Positions 18,233-27,994 of a stretch of 48,598 nucleotides of DNA are shown here, in pieces. The notes under the pieces were generated by a model that saw only the letters and a program-made list of their open reading frames with translations, was not told where the DNA came from and ran no database searches. Source of the stretch: Lysobacterales bacterium (GTDB lineage Bacteria > Pseudomonadota > Gammaproteobacteria > Xanthomonadales > SZUA-36); assembly GCA_013002505.1 (NCBI GenBank), contig JABDJL010000055.1, positions 1 through 48,598 on the forward strand. Reading direction: 5' to 3'. How positions within the stretch are numbered: the first letter of the stretch is position 1; each line of letters starts with the position of its first letter. A program made the translations under genes and the position numbers.

Positions 18233-19254
18233 TGTTCAGGGTCCAGCGTGCTGAGAATGGTGACCGGTTGGCCATCGCGCGCTTTTTGCGTGCCTTCGAC
18301 AATCACCTGTTCGCCTTCTGCCAGGCCGTCAATGATTTCGATCTCGCCCGGACGACGGCGGCCGGTTGACACGAGGCGCTGCTCGACAATGCCACCTGGC
18401 CCGACCACGAAAACCGACTGCGTGCTTCGTTCGGGCACCAGCGATTGCTCCGGGACCATCAGTGCCACAACGTTTTCTTTCAGAAGACTGACCGTCAGGA
18501 ACATGCCGGCGCGCAGCCTGCCCTCGTCGTTTGGAATGATGGAACGGATGGTGACCGTTCGGCTGATGGGATCTACCCTCGAATCAATCGAAGAAACGGT
18601 GCCAATAAACTCGATGTTTGGCCACGCGGCGCTGCGGGCACGGATCACCAGGCCTTTTTCGATACGTGAAATAAAAATTTCCGGAACGTCGAAATCCAGC
18701 TTGATGAAACGTGTGTCATCGAGCGTAGTAATGACCGTGGAAGGAGAAACCAGGCTTCCGACACTGACCCGACGCAGGCCGAGCCTGCCGGAGAACGGCG
18801 CCTTGATGACGGTATCCGAAACGCGCGCTTCTGCGGCCGCGACCGCCGCGCGATCCGCCTCGCGCTGGGCTTCCAGCTGTTGCAGTTGTGACTGCGAAAC
18901 TGCCTGGCTGCGGAACAGCTCGCGGGATCTCTGGAACTGGCTTTCAGAATCCACAAGGTTGGCCCGTGCAGCGGCCAGATCGGCCAATGGCTCAACATCC
19001 TCCAGGCGGGCCAGTATCGTGTCGGCCTCGACCTCCTGCCCTTCCTCAAATCTAATTTCAGTGAGTGCAGCAGTGATTTGCGGGCGTATTTCTATGGCTT
19101 CATTCGCCGAAGCATTGCCCAGCGCTTCCACGGACAATGGAAACAACCTGGATTGGGCCTCGGCCACGATGACCCCGGGCGGTGCACGGTCCTGGCCCAC
19201 CACGACATGCACGGGCAGCCATGCCAATATCAACACGATTACTAGTCTTTTCAT
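18229..19254 (-). CDS. RND efflux periplasmic adaptor (membrane fusion protein)
   Basis: About 341 residues. A signal peptide (MKRLVIVLILAWLPVHVVVG) is followed by the lipoyl/barrel-sandwich halves around EIRPQITAALTEIRFEEGQEV and VIKAPFSGRLGLRRVSVGS, with a coiled hairpin between them (about 90-150, rich in Ala, Arg, Gln). The C-terminal beta barrel and membrane-proximal domain end at VEGTQKARDGQPV. This is a member of the AcrA/MexA/HlyD group that bridges pump and channel. The frame is open up to 19356, but the ATG at 19254 begins a normal signal peptide, so I chose it. It is first in the two-gene pump operon; a secreted CotH-like gene lies 99 bases upstream on the same strand. Confidence 0.93.
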   Translation of the reverse strand: MKRLVIVLILAWLPVHVVVGQDRAPPGVIVAEAQSRLFPLSVEALGNASANEAIEIRPQITAALTEIRFEEGQEVEADTILARLEDVEPLADLAAARANLVDSESQFQRSRELFRSQAVSQSQLQQLEAQREADRAAVAAAEARVSDTVIKAPFSGRLGLRRVSVGSLVSPSTVITTLDDTRFIKLDFDVPEIFISRIEKGLVIRARSAAWPNIEFIGTVSSIDSRVDPISRTVTIRSIIPNDEGRLRAGMFLTVSLLKENVVALMVPEQSLVPERSTQSVFVVGPGGIVEQRLVSTGRRRPGEIEIIDGLAEGEQVIVEGTQKARDGQPVTILSTLDPEQ

Positions 19255-19352
19255 CCGGTGCCCGTCGTCTCCCTGCGGGAAATAGTCTGATCGCTCATGA
19301 GAACTGTAAAGCAGGCTGTTTATTTCATGCCTCTGCAGAAAACGTGAAAACC

Positions 19353-20456
19353 TCAATCAGCGCCGGGTAAGGCACGGCATGCATCGACAATTTTGGCCTG
19401 GCGCTTTCTGTCCGACCTGAGAATTTCAAAAAACGTTTCCAGGTACACGCCGGCACGGCGGCGCTCACCGCGATTCAGGAAGGGCATGGTCGCGATGGTC
19501 TGCATGAATTCGGGGTGCAGGTCCCAGAACTTTGTAAACAGCTCATCCCAGGCGTTGCCGTCATGGCAATAACCCAGGTAATAACGCTGGCGCACTGTCT
19601 TGATCGGCAGTTCGGGCGCCGGCCTGGCATAGTGGGCGCTGACCAGTCCAGACATGTCGAGGTCGTAGAGCACCGGCACCACGCTGCCATCAGTCCTTCG
19701 CAGCAGCAGAATATTTTCCTGCTCTTCGATCGACCAGTCGGTATTTCCGACCATGAAATTGAACAGAGCCAGTTGATCTGTTGACCCGATATCCAGGCTG
19801 GCGAAATCAAACTCCCCGTTCACCAGTTCAGCGCCATGACGCCTGGCAAGCGATTCGAAGTGCTCGGTAAAAAAGGCGTAGTGGGTAAAATCACGTCGTG
19901 GATTTTCCGGATCGGCGTAATTGATGCGCACGGCCCGCGCACGCAAGCTGTATTCGGTCACCAGGTTATACAAGCGGTAGCCCAGGTACTCGGTGATCAC
20001 GTAACTTTCGAAATCATCCGGCAGCCTGCGGGAAGGCACGTTTGCCGGCAGGTAACCCTTTCCGCAATGCGAAGTCAGGGCCAGTGATGTCTGCCCTTCA
20101 AACGGCGTGCCCTGGGTGTCCTCTCCGGAAAACCGCACGAACAAGGTTGGCACCTGGCAATTGGTTTGCTGGGCGCGCCACCCGTCCCGTCGGCGTACGC
20201 TGATCGGCACGGTGCGGTCATTACCGCTGGCATCGACAAACTGGAAAACTGTTGGCGTGTAGTCGCAGTTAGGGTCTGTACTCGGTCTGCACAGCGCATC
20301 GAACCGGATTGGCATGGTCAGTTCGAGTACCTTGTCGGCTTCAAACAGCAGCGGATCCTGCGCTTGTGCTTGCGCAGGAACAGCATACAACATCAACACC
20401 GTGATGATGATAAGTATTTGAATACAAGTGATTTTTGAAAGATTTTTTATAAACAT
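19353..20456 (-). CDS. Secreted CotH-like (kinase-fold) protein
   Basis: About 367 residues. The signal peptide runs from the ATG at 20456 (hydrophobic ILIIITVLMLYAVPAQA). The central and C-terminal part has the pattern seen in CotH proteins and HipA/PI3K-like kinase folds: FNFMVGNTDWSIEEQENILL (catalytic-loop-like Asp and Asn) followed by VPVLYDLDMSG (metal-binding DxD-like strand). CotH proteins phosphorylate spore or extracellular proteins in other bacteria and fungi. That activity here is an inference from motif order. Six or so Cys residues suggest disulfides in the periplasm. The frame is open upstream to a TTG at 20543, rejected because it would bury the signal peptide. No ribosome site is evident. 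Confidence 0.6.
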   Translation of the reverse strand: MFIKNLSKITCIQILIIITVLMLYAVPAQAQAQDPLLFEADKVLELTMPIRFDALCRPSTDPNCDYTPTVFQFVDASGNDRTVPISVRRRDGWRAQQTNCQVPTLFVRFSGEDTQGTPFEGQTSLALTSHCGKGYLPANVPSRRLPDDFESYVITEYLGYRLYNLVTEYSLRARAVRINYADPENPRRDFTHYAFFTEHFESLARRHGAELVNGEFDFASLDIGSTDQLALFNFMVGNTDWSIEEQENILLLRRTDGSVVPVLYDLDMSGLVSAHYARPAPELPIKTVRQRYYLGYCHDGNAWDELFTKFWDLHPEFMQTIATMPFLNRGERRRAGVYLETFFEILRSDRKRQAKIVDACRALPGAD

Positions 20457-20664
20457 TGAAAACCGGATTGTTCGAAGTCCGAAATTTCGGACAAACAGCC
20501 TACAGAATCTGTGTAAACCCCTGATGTGGAGTATAAACCACAACCTGTCCGCGCAATTGCCGAAATTGCTTGCGCCATCAAAAACAGCGCCAGCCAGGAC
20601 GACCGGCTGATGCTTGCCTGGGGCGCCTAGATTTCACACGACCTCAACAAAGGCTGGCCTGGAT

Positions 20665-22473
20665 TCACGGCTCATCGAGCATGCCGATAATCGCTGTCGC
20701 CTGTTCTGCTTCTTTGAGCTGCGGATACTCCCTGAGAAAGCGCTGCAGCCTCGAACGGGCCTCGGCTGCCCGGCCAATCCTGAAATAGGTGACGCCCATG
20801 GCGTAATCGCGCATCGAACTGTCGCGGCGAAGATCAAACAAACGGTCAATTTCGGAGAGATTCAGGTCCACCAGGTCTTTACGGCCAAGCTCGAAAGCAC
20901 CAAAAAGCCATTGCAACCTGACAGACTGTTCCTGTTCGACTGCCGCATCGGCCGCACTCTCAAAATGCAGCTTGCTTGCCCGAAGTTGCATTCTTTTCCA
21001 TTCCGCAACCGCCTGGTCGGGCCGGCCTCGTGCCATGTAAATGGAACTTGCCGTGAAATAGCTGGGCGGGTGCAGCATAAAAAAGGCACTTTCCCGCAAT
21101 GCCTGAACAGGGATTGCAATTTGCTGAGTGACAATGATGCCTGCAAGCACGACGCCGGGTGCGGCGGCCTGGCGAAAACGCCGTGCGATGACCCAACTCC
21201 AGATTTGCCATACCGCCCAGCCTGCGTATACAAAAAAGAACGCGGAAATCGCGAGCCGATAACGCCCCAGCACGAGGTTGATCATCAGTGCCAGCAGCAT
21301 CGACGCGCCGAACAGGAGCATCAAGCCATGCGCTGATCCGGCATTGCCTCTTTTCAGTGCAAGTACCACGCCCAGAATGCCCAGCGGAAGCAGCCAGCCA
21401 AAATCAGGCATGAATGTCATTATTGGTGAAACCTCCTGGCCGTACAGGTAGGAAAGGTTGTTGGGTATTTCAAAAGGATCGACCAATCCGCGAAATTTCT
21501 CCCACATCAGTGAACCGAACCCAAGCCAGTCACCATCGAAAGTTCTGACAGATTCGATTGCCGCAATTGCGGCGCTGCCCTGCGATTTCTCGAGTATGCC
21601 GGGCAACGACTGCGTAATCGTCATTCCAAGCGGATTGCTGTCCGCAGCAATTCCCGAAACGATACCTTCCGGCAGGCGGTTCGAGATGCTGAAGGGCGAA
21701 ACCCCCAGGTATAAATTGCGCGCCAGCAGCGGCATAAACCCGATCACCAGGCCAGCCGTTGCGGCACCCATCCTGATTGACATTTGCCGCAACGAGTTCC
21801 GGCTGACCCAGACAAGCCACAATAGCATTGCGGGAAGAAATAACAGGATTGTCGAGTACGTCATCAACGTGAAGCCCAGCACCAATCCCGGCCAGAACCA
21901 TTGACCGCCGCGGCTGGAGGCTTGGGCGCGCAATAACATCGCGAGCACAATCGAAGCGAGCAGCGGTGCCGTCCAGTCACGCAGAAGAGCGCCCTGGTTT
22001 AACAACAAGGGTCCGTAAGTGGCGGCAAATAATGCTGAAACCAAGGCAGGGCCGTCTTCGCGAAACACCAGCCGGGTCAGGAAAAACGTTGCCAGCGGCT
22101 GTAAAGCGCCAAGCAGCAACTGCAACAGGATTATTCCTGTCAGGGACAGCCCGATGGTTCTGCCAAGGGCAATCAGGTACGGGTAAACTGGTTCCTGTTG
22201 AAAAACCCTGGGGTCGCCCCACCAACGAGACCACTCCTCGGGGCTTGCCAGTTGCGCCATCCATTCGAACTCCGGATGCCAGGTATCCTTCCCGAGCCAG
22301 TCTCCCGCGATGATCGAATCTGACCATTCCCAGTATCCGTGCATGTCCATTTCGCTGGCAAACAGGGGAAACTCGATAAATGCAGCCTGGCTGATCGCGC
22401 TAAAGTGGACCGCCCGAATCACCAATCCGACCAATATAATCAGTATGAGTATTTTGAGCGTTCTCGTTGACAT
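20665..22473 (-). CDS. GT-C type membrane glycosyltransferase with C-terminal TPR-like tail
   Basis: 602 residues. A first helix lies at about 8-26, and a large periplasmic loop follows with acidic and aromatic residues (SEMDMHGYWEW, QQEPVYPYLIALG), as in PMT/ArnT (GT39) enzymes that use polyprenyl-phosphate sugars. About ten more helices run to residue about 460. The last 120 residues are soluble and helical (GRPDQAVAEWKRM, YFRIGRAAEARSRLQRFL), resembling TPR repeats that might dock a partner protein. Sugar donor and acceptor are unknown. The gene is monocistronic, divergent from the EamA transporter. A membrane glycosyltransferase of the same broad class but different sequence is at 43449-45161. 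Confidence 0.75.
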   Translation of the reverse strand: MSTRTLKILILIILVGLVIRAVHFSAISQAAFIEFPLFASEMDMHGYWEWSDSIIAGDWLGKDTWHPEFEWMAQLASPEEWSRWWGDPRVFQQEPVYPYLIALGRTIGLSLTGIILLQLLLGALQPLATFFLTRLVFREDGPALVSALFAATYGPLLLNQGALLRDWTAPLLASIVLAMLLRAQASSRGGQWFWPGLVLGFTLMTYSTILLFLPAMLLWLVWVSRNSLRQMSIRMGAATAGLVIGFMPLLARNLYLGVSPFSISNRLPEGIVSGIAADSNPLGMTITQSLPGILEKSQGSAAIAAIESVRTFDGDWLGFGSLMWEKFRGLVDPFEIPNNLSYLYGQEVSPIMTFMPDFGWLLPLGILGVVLALKRGNAGSAHGLMLLFGASMLLALMINLVLGRYRLAISAFFFVYAGWAVWQIWSWVIARRFRQAAAPGVVLAGIIVTQQIAIPVQALRESAFFMLHPPSYFTASSIYMARGRPDQAVAEWKRMQLRASKLHFESAADAAVEQEQSVRLQWLFGAFELGRKDLVDLNLSEIDRLFDLRRDSSMRDYAMGVTYFRIGRAAEARSRLQRFLREYPQLKEAEQATAIIGMLDEP

Positions 22474-22514
22474 GGATTGCTGCCAGAATTCGTGAACCCG
22501 GAAGGGTCACCGTC

Positions 22515-22542
22515 TTGGAAGTGAAAGCTCAGAATATATAAA
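22515..22542 (+). promoter_or_regulatory. Candidate sigma70 promoter for the EamA transporter
   Basis: TTGGAA (22515-22520) and TATAAA (22537-22542) are separated by 16 bases, about 80 bases before the ATG at 22625, in the divergent gap. The match is fair only. Confidence 0.4.
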
Positions 22543-22624
22543 ACAGCGAAAGGCAGCCACATCAATATCGAAAGCACTTTATGCTATCCCGGTGCAAAGA
22601 CAAAAATAGCAGTTTCAAATCATC

Positions 22625-23545
22625 ATGAAAGAGAAAAGTACTGCCCTGACACACAATGAGCATGTTGTGCGGGGAATGAGCGCTGCGCTGGGCGCTTTTT
22701 TCATGTTCACGGTCATGAATGTGTTTGCCAAGCTGTTGAGCACAAACCACTCGGTCATTGAAATCGCTTTTTACCGCAACCTGATCGCCAGTCTCCCGTT
22801 TCTGCTGATGGTTTTTGCTTTCGGCCGCCGCGAAATCCTGGTTTTGCGCAGTAAGCCGGTACTGGTCGGAGTGCGCGCCGTGGTCGGCACACTGAGCCTG
22901 ATCACCACGTTCGCGGCGTTTTCACTGATGCCGATGGCAGACACGACGGCACTGCTGTTCACTTCTTCGCTGTTCATTCCCGTGCTGGGCGTGTTTTTCC
23001 TCAAGGAATCTGTCGGGCCCTGGCGCTGGTCCGCCGTGGCGATCGGGTTTCTTGGCGTCATCATCATGGCACGCCCTTCAGGGCACGTTTACTCAATAGG
23101 CGTCCTGGTGGCTCTAAGCGCTGCGCTGATGCATGCCACGTTGCAGATCATTCTCCGCTACCTGGGCCGCTACGAGAGCCCAGAAACCATCAGTCTTTAC
23201 TTTTTCATTGTCGGAACCGTTGTCACTGCCCTGCCCTTGCCATTTATCGCCGTCAAACCCCTTGCTGCCGAAATCCCGCTGTTGTTCGGCGTTGGCCTGT
23301 CCGGGGCTGCAGCACAATGGCTGCTGTCCGTGGCCTATCGTAATTCCAAGGCCGCGATCGTTACCGTGTTCAATTACAGCGGTATCGTCTGGGCGACGCT
23401 TTTTGGCTGGCTGATCTGGAATGAGTGGCCGCTGCCCAATGTCATGGCCGGGGCCGCCGTCGTCATTGCCTCGAACATGTTGATGATCTGGCGCGAGGCG
23501 CGGATCGGGCGAATTACCGAGGCCCGGATCAGGGCGAAGCTCTAG
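22625..23545 (+). CDS. DMT-superfamily transporter, EamA family
   Basis: 306 residues with ten predicted helices in two EamA repeats. Repeat one begins GMSAALGAFFMFTVMNVFAKLL and ends around FLGVIIMARP; repeat two starts at about residue 160 and ends near ASNMLMIWREA. The motif AFYRNLIASLPFLL is typical of the family. It acts in the inner membrane as an exporter or importer of small metabolites; the substrate is not deducible. No clear ribosome site precedes the ATG. The hydantoinase gene follows after 112 bases on the same strand, so transport of a cyclic amide or a product is possible but unproven. Confidence 0.88.
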   Translation: MKEKSTALTHNEHVVRGMSAALGAFFMFTVMNVFAKLLSTNHSVIEIAFYRNLIASLPFLLMVFAFGRREILVLRSKPVLVGVRAVVGTLSLITTFAAFSLMPMADTTALLFTSSLFIPVLGVFFLKESVGPWRWSAVAIGFLGVIIMARPSGHVYSIGVLVALSAALMHATLQIILRYLGRYESPETISLYFFIVGTVVTALPLPFIAVKPLAAEIPLLFGVGLSGAAAQWLLSVAYRNSKAAIVTVFNYSGIVWATLFGWLIWNEWPLPNVMAGAAVVIASNMLMIWREARIGRITEARIRAKL

Positions 23546-23657
23546 GCCGTTACCTGATATTGATCACTGAACCCGCGCTCCAGGCGCCTTGCGCGCGCCC
23601 TGTGGCCACATTTTCTGCTAATGTTTTGCGAACCATGAAAATTCGGGAGTACCGGCC

Positions 23658-25052
<1,395 letters not shown>

Positions 25053-25066
25053 GCTGGAGTGAATTA

Positions 25067-25744
25067 ATGAAAATACTGATGGTGCTGACCTCCCACGATC
25101 AACTGGGCGACAGCGGCGAGAAAACCGGGTTTTGGCTGGAGGAATTCGCGGCACCCTACTACGTGTTCAAAGATGCCGGTGCGGACATAACGCTGGCCTC
25201 ACCGAAGGGAGGACAGCCTCCCCTGGATCCAAAAAGCGATGCCGCAGATGCCCAGACGGATGCAACGCGGCGATTCAGCGACGACCCCGGGGCCCAGTCA
25301 CACCTGGCCAACACGGTACAACTCGGTGGCGTCAGTTCAGCAGGCTTCGATGCGGTTTTTTATCCCGGGGGACACGGCCCGCTGTGGGACCTGGCCGATG
25401 ACCCCGACTCGATCGCACTGATCGAAGCATTCTATGCCGCAGGCAAACCCGTGGGCGCGGTTTGCCACGCACCGGCCGTACTCAGAAACACCAGGCGGCA
25501 GGACGGTTTGCCACTGGTTCATGGCAAGCAGGTGACCGGATTCAGCAACTCCGAGGAAGCTGCCGTGCAACTAACCGATATTGTGCCGTTCCTGCTCGAA
25601 GATGAACTCAAATCCAAGGGCGCCGAGTATTCACGCGCCCAGGACTGGCAGTCGCACGTGGTACAGGATGAAAACCTGGTCACCGGTCAGAATCCGGCCT
25701 CATCTGAAGCTGCAGCCCTGGCATTAATGAAGCAAGTCAGCTAG
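25067..25744 (+). CDS. DJ-1/PfpI-superfamily protein, Hsp31-like
   Basis: 225 residues of class I glutamine amidotransferase-like fold. The nucleophile elbow is AVCHAPAVL, giving C133 with neighbouring H134, and a conserved acid near the N-terminus is E25 or E26 (KTGFWLEEFAAPYY). The insert between strands (residues about 50-90) matches the Hsp31/ThiJ subgroup with reported glyoxalase or deglycase-like activity. It lies 14 bases after the hydantoinase stop, so it is probably co-transcribed. A link to repair of carbonyl damage or to handling a hydantoinase-pathway product is speculative. The following intergenic gap of 190 bases separates it from the FKBP gene. Confidence 0.88.
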   Translation: MKILMVLTSHDQLGDSGEKTGFWLEEFAAPYYVFKDAGADITLASPKGGQPPLDPKSDAADAQTDATRRFSDDPGAQSHLANTVQLGGVSSAGFDAVFYPGGHGPLWDLADDPDSIALIEAFYAAGKPVGAVCHAPAVLRNTRRQDGLPLVHGKQVTGFSNSEEAAVQLTDIVPFLLEDELKSKGAEYSRAQDWQSHVVQDENLVTGQNPASSEAAALALMKQVS

Positions 25745-25934
25745 GCGGTGCCGGGAGCCATTAGCGGAACCGCGAAATTTGGCAATCGTCGAAGCGGTTT
25801 GGTATGGTTCTCCTTCCCTTCGAGTCAGCTGCGTCATAATTTTATTCAACTAATGAAATGCCAACCCTGTTCAGGGTTTATGTCCTGTTATGGCAAGCTG
25901 GCGTGAAGGTTTTTTAATGACACAGGAGTGATTG

Positions 25935-26363
25935 ATGAGCGAGGCAAAATCAGGCGATAAGGTCAAGATTCACTACACCGGCACACTGGATGACGGCACC
26001 CAGTTCGATAGTTCAGCGGGCCGCGACCCACTGGAGTTCGAGGTTGGGTCAGGCCAGGTCATCCCCGGGTTCGACAAGGCCGTGGAAGGCATGGCCGTCG
26101 GAGAGTCGAGGAAAGTCAATATTGCGGCAGAAGACGCTTACGGCCCCAGGCACGAGCAGATGGTCCAGGAAGTTCCCAGGACGCAGCTACCGGAGGGCCT
26201 GGAGCCTGCCGAGGGCATGACGCTGCAGGCACAAAACCAGCAGGGCCAGGCCATGCAGCTAACGGTGACCGCGGTGTCGAAAGAAACCATCACGGTTGAC
26301 GGCAACCATCCGCTGGCTGGCAAGGCGCTGAATTTCGATATCGAACTGGTGGACATCGCCTGA
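25935..26363 (+). CDS. FKBP-type peptidyl-prolyl isomerase, SlyD/SlpA-like
   Basis: 142 residues. The FKBP part is split around an insert-in-flap domain: DKVKIHYTGTLDDGTQFDSS, then FEVGSGQVIPGFDKAVEGM, then the insert (about 68-125, EDAYGPRHEQMVQEVPR), then HPLAGKALNFDIELV. This is the SlyD plan, a folding catalyst and chaperone in the cytoplasm. The His/Cys-rich metal-binding tail of E. coli SlyD is missing. The ATG at 25935 has GGAG 7 bases before it; a TTG codon directly before it is unlikely. A fair promoter (TTGGCA-18-TATGGT, 25779-25808) lies upstream. The gene ends at a strong terminator. Confidence 0.93.
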   Translation: MSEAKSGDKVKIHYTGTLDDGTQFDSSAGRDPLEFEVGSGQVIPGFDKAVEGMAVGESRKVNIAAEDAYGPRHEQMVQEVPRTQLPEGLEPAEGMTLQAQNQQGQAMQLTVTAVSKETITVDGNHPLAGKALNFDIELVDIA

Positions 26364-26382
26364 ACCCCACCAGGACGTCAAT

Positions 26383-26412
26383 AAAAAACCCCGCCTTGCA
26401 GCGGGGTTTTTT
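26383..26412. terminator. Bidirectional rho-independent terminator
   Basis: AAAAAACCCCGC, a 6-base loop and GCGGGGTTTTTT form a perfect 12-base stem flanked by an A run and a T run, so it ends transcription on both strands. It serves the FKBP gene and the convergent M16 operon, whose last stop is at 26435. Confidence 0.93.
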
Positions 26413-26434
26413 GTAGCTTTGATTCAGCCGGGAC

Positions 26435-27994
26435 TTACCTGAAGGTATCCTTCGAATCGACGATGGTCACTTTTCTTACGTTCAGAGGATAAGTCGCCAC
26501 GGCATCGTCTTCATCCAGCACTTCCTGGGGCAAGCCGGATTTGACCAGGTCCGAATAACTCATCGGCGATGGCGCGTTACCGATCAGGCTTCCGGCCAAC
26601 CCTTGCGCCTCGCTGACATCGGTAACAATGGTGACGAACATGTTATCGGTCTGCCAGTGCTTGCGAATCGCCGCGTTGACATCCTCCAGCGTGGCACTGG
26701 CAAGCAATGAATCGAGCTCCGACAGCCAGTCCTCGCGCCCGTAGAATCGTGAATCCATCAGCCAGCCCAGCTGCTGTTCGGGGCTTTGCGCATATAGCTT
26801 GGTGTAACTGCGCAAAAAAGTACGGGTGGCCTCGAAGTCCTCTTTGCCGAGGCCGTTTTCAATCAACAGGTCGAACTCCCTGATGGCCAGCCGCAACGCG
26901 AAATGGGCGTGCCCGATGGCAATGTCGGCCAGCTCCGGGTACTGGGCCTTGAGCTGGTTGGCAATCTGTACAGGCCGTATCCAGATCGCCCAGTAATTGG
27001 ATGAACGCGGCACACCTGAAGGCGGCAACTGGAACAGGCCGCCATTGCTGTACCACTCGATATAAGAGTAATCGCCGTAATTCATCGAGCGGGTTTCGCG
27101 AATTTTCTGGTACAGGCGTGAATACGATTTACGATGCTCGCCCATCCAGGAATTGGCAATCATCAACGCAGCGAACTCGTCGTCACGGCGCGTAATGCCC
27201 AGTGGGGCGCCGGTAAAGATCGCCGAACCAAAAGCCCCCTCCTTGGCGATGATCTCGACCTCTATACCTTCCGGAGTATTCGCTTTTGAAGGTTGCGGAA
27301 GCGCGAATTCCGTATCCGGCAATTCGCCCATGTCGGTCTTGAACTGCTTCAGCATTTCATCGCTGTAGTTGCCCGCAATACCCAGCTTCACGTTGTTGCG
27401 CGTAAACGCCCGCTGGTAATGCTGCCTGACATCATCCAGTGACATGGCCTGCACCGCTGCCGAGGTACCGGCGGTGAGGTGTGCCATGTTACCGCCGCGA
27501 AACAGCAGGTGTTCCAGCGCAAACTTGCTGTAATCCTCGTCAGAGGAAGCGCGCACCACCTGGTCCACGTAATTTTGCTGCTGTTTCTGAATGCGGCTGA
27601 AATCCTGTTCATCGAAATTCGGCGTCAGCAAAACGCTTTTCACGATTGGGTAGAATTCCGCGGCATAAGCTGCCGGCGCCTGAAACGTGAATGTCACCAC
27701 CTGCTTGTCTACCTGGACGGAGTAATTGGCCGCCCAGGGATAAAGCCGATCCTGGATTGCCGCATAAGACATGCCGCCGGCGCCGCCCTGCGCCATCATC
27801 AGCGCGGTGGCGTAAGTCAGGCCTTGCTGCCCGGCCGGATCGGCGATGGAGCCGTTGCTAAACTGAACTTTGAAAACGATCTTGTTGGAGTTTTGCAGTT
27901 TCAGTTCGACCACTTCCGAAGCCGGTGAAGTGACCGGAATCGATGCCAGCAGCAGGGCCGCCAGCGCAACTATTGTCCTGCTAGGTATTTTCAT
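26435..27994 (-). CDS. M16-family peptidase subunit, catalytically inactive
   Basis: 519 residues with a Sec signal peptide (cut near SPAS, residue 24-26). It aligns with the upstream M16 peptidase around the active-site helix, but HxxEH is replaced: Y61, A64 and L65 stand where H, E and H should be (GQQGLTYATALMM). The C-terminal half keeps the partner's substrate-binding features (KIRETRSMNYGDYSY). In known M16B pairs the inactive subunit supplies these to the active one, like the alpha subunit of mitochondrial processing peptidase. It starts inside the stop of the upstream gene (4-base overlap), so the two are made together and likely form a periplasmic heterodimer. It ends at the bidirectional terminator. 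Confidence 0.88.
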   Translation of the reverse strand: MKIPSRTIVALAALLLASIPVTSPASEVVELKLQNSNKIVFKVQFSNGSIADPAGQQGLTYATALMMAQGGAGGMSYAAIQDRLYPWAANYSVQVDKQVVTFTFQAPAAYAAEFYPIVKSVLLTPNFDEQDFSRIQKQQQNYVDQVVRASSDEDYSKFALEHLLFRGGNMAHLTAGTSAAVQAMSLDDVRQHYQRAFTRNNVKLGIAGNYSDEMLKQFKTDMGELPDTEFALPQPSKANTPEGIEVEIIAKEGAFGSAIFTGAPLGITRRDDEFAALMIANSWMGEHRKSYSRLYQKIRETRSMNYGDYSYIEWYSNGGLFQLPPSGVPRSSNYWAIWIRPVQIANQLKAQYPELADIAIGHAHFALRLAIREFDLLIENGLGKEDFEATRTFLRSYTKLYAQSPEQQLGWLMDSRFYGREDWLSELDSLLASATLEDVNAAIRKHWQTDNMFVTIVTDVSEAQGLAGSLIGNAPSPMSYSDLVKSGLPQEVLDEDDAVATYPLNVRKVTIVDSKDTFR

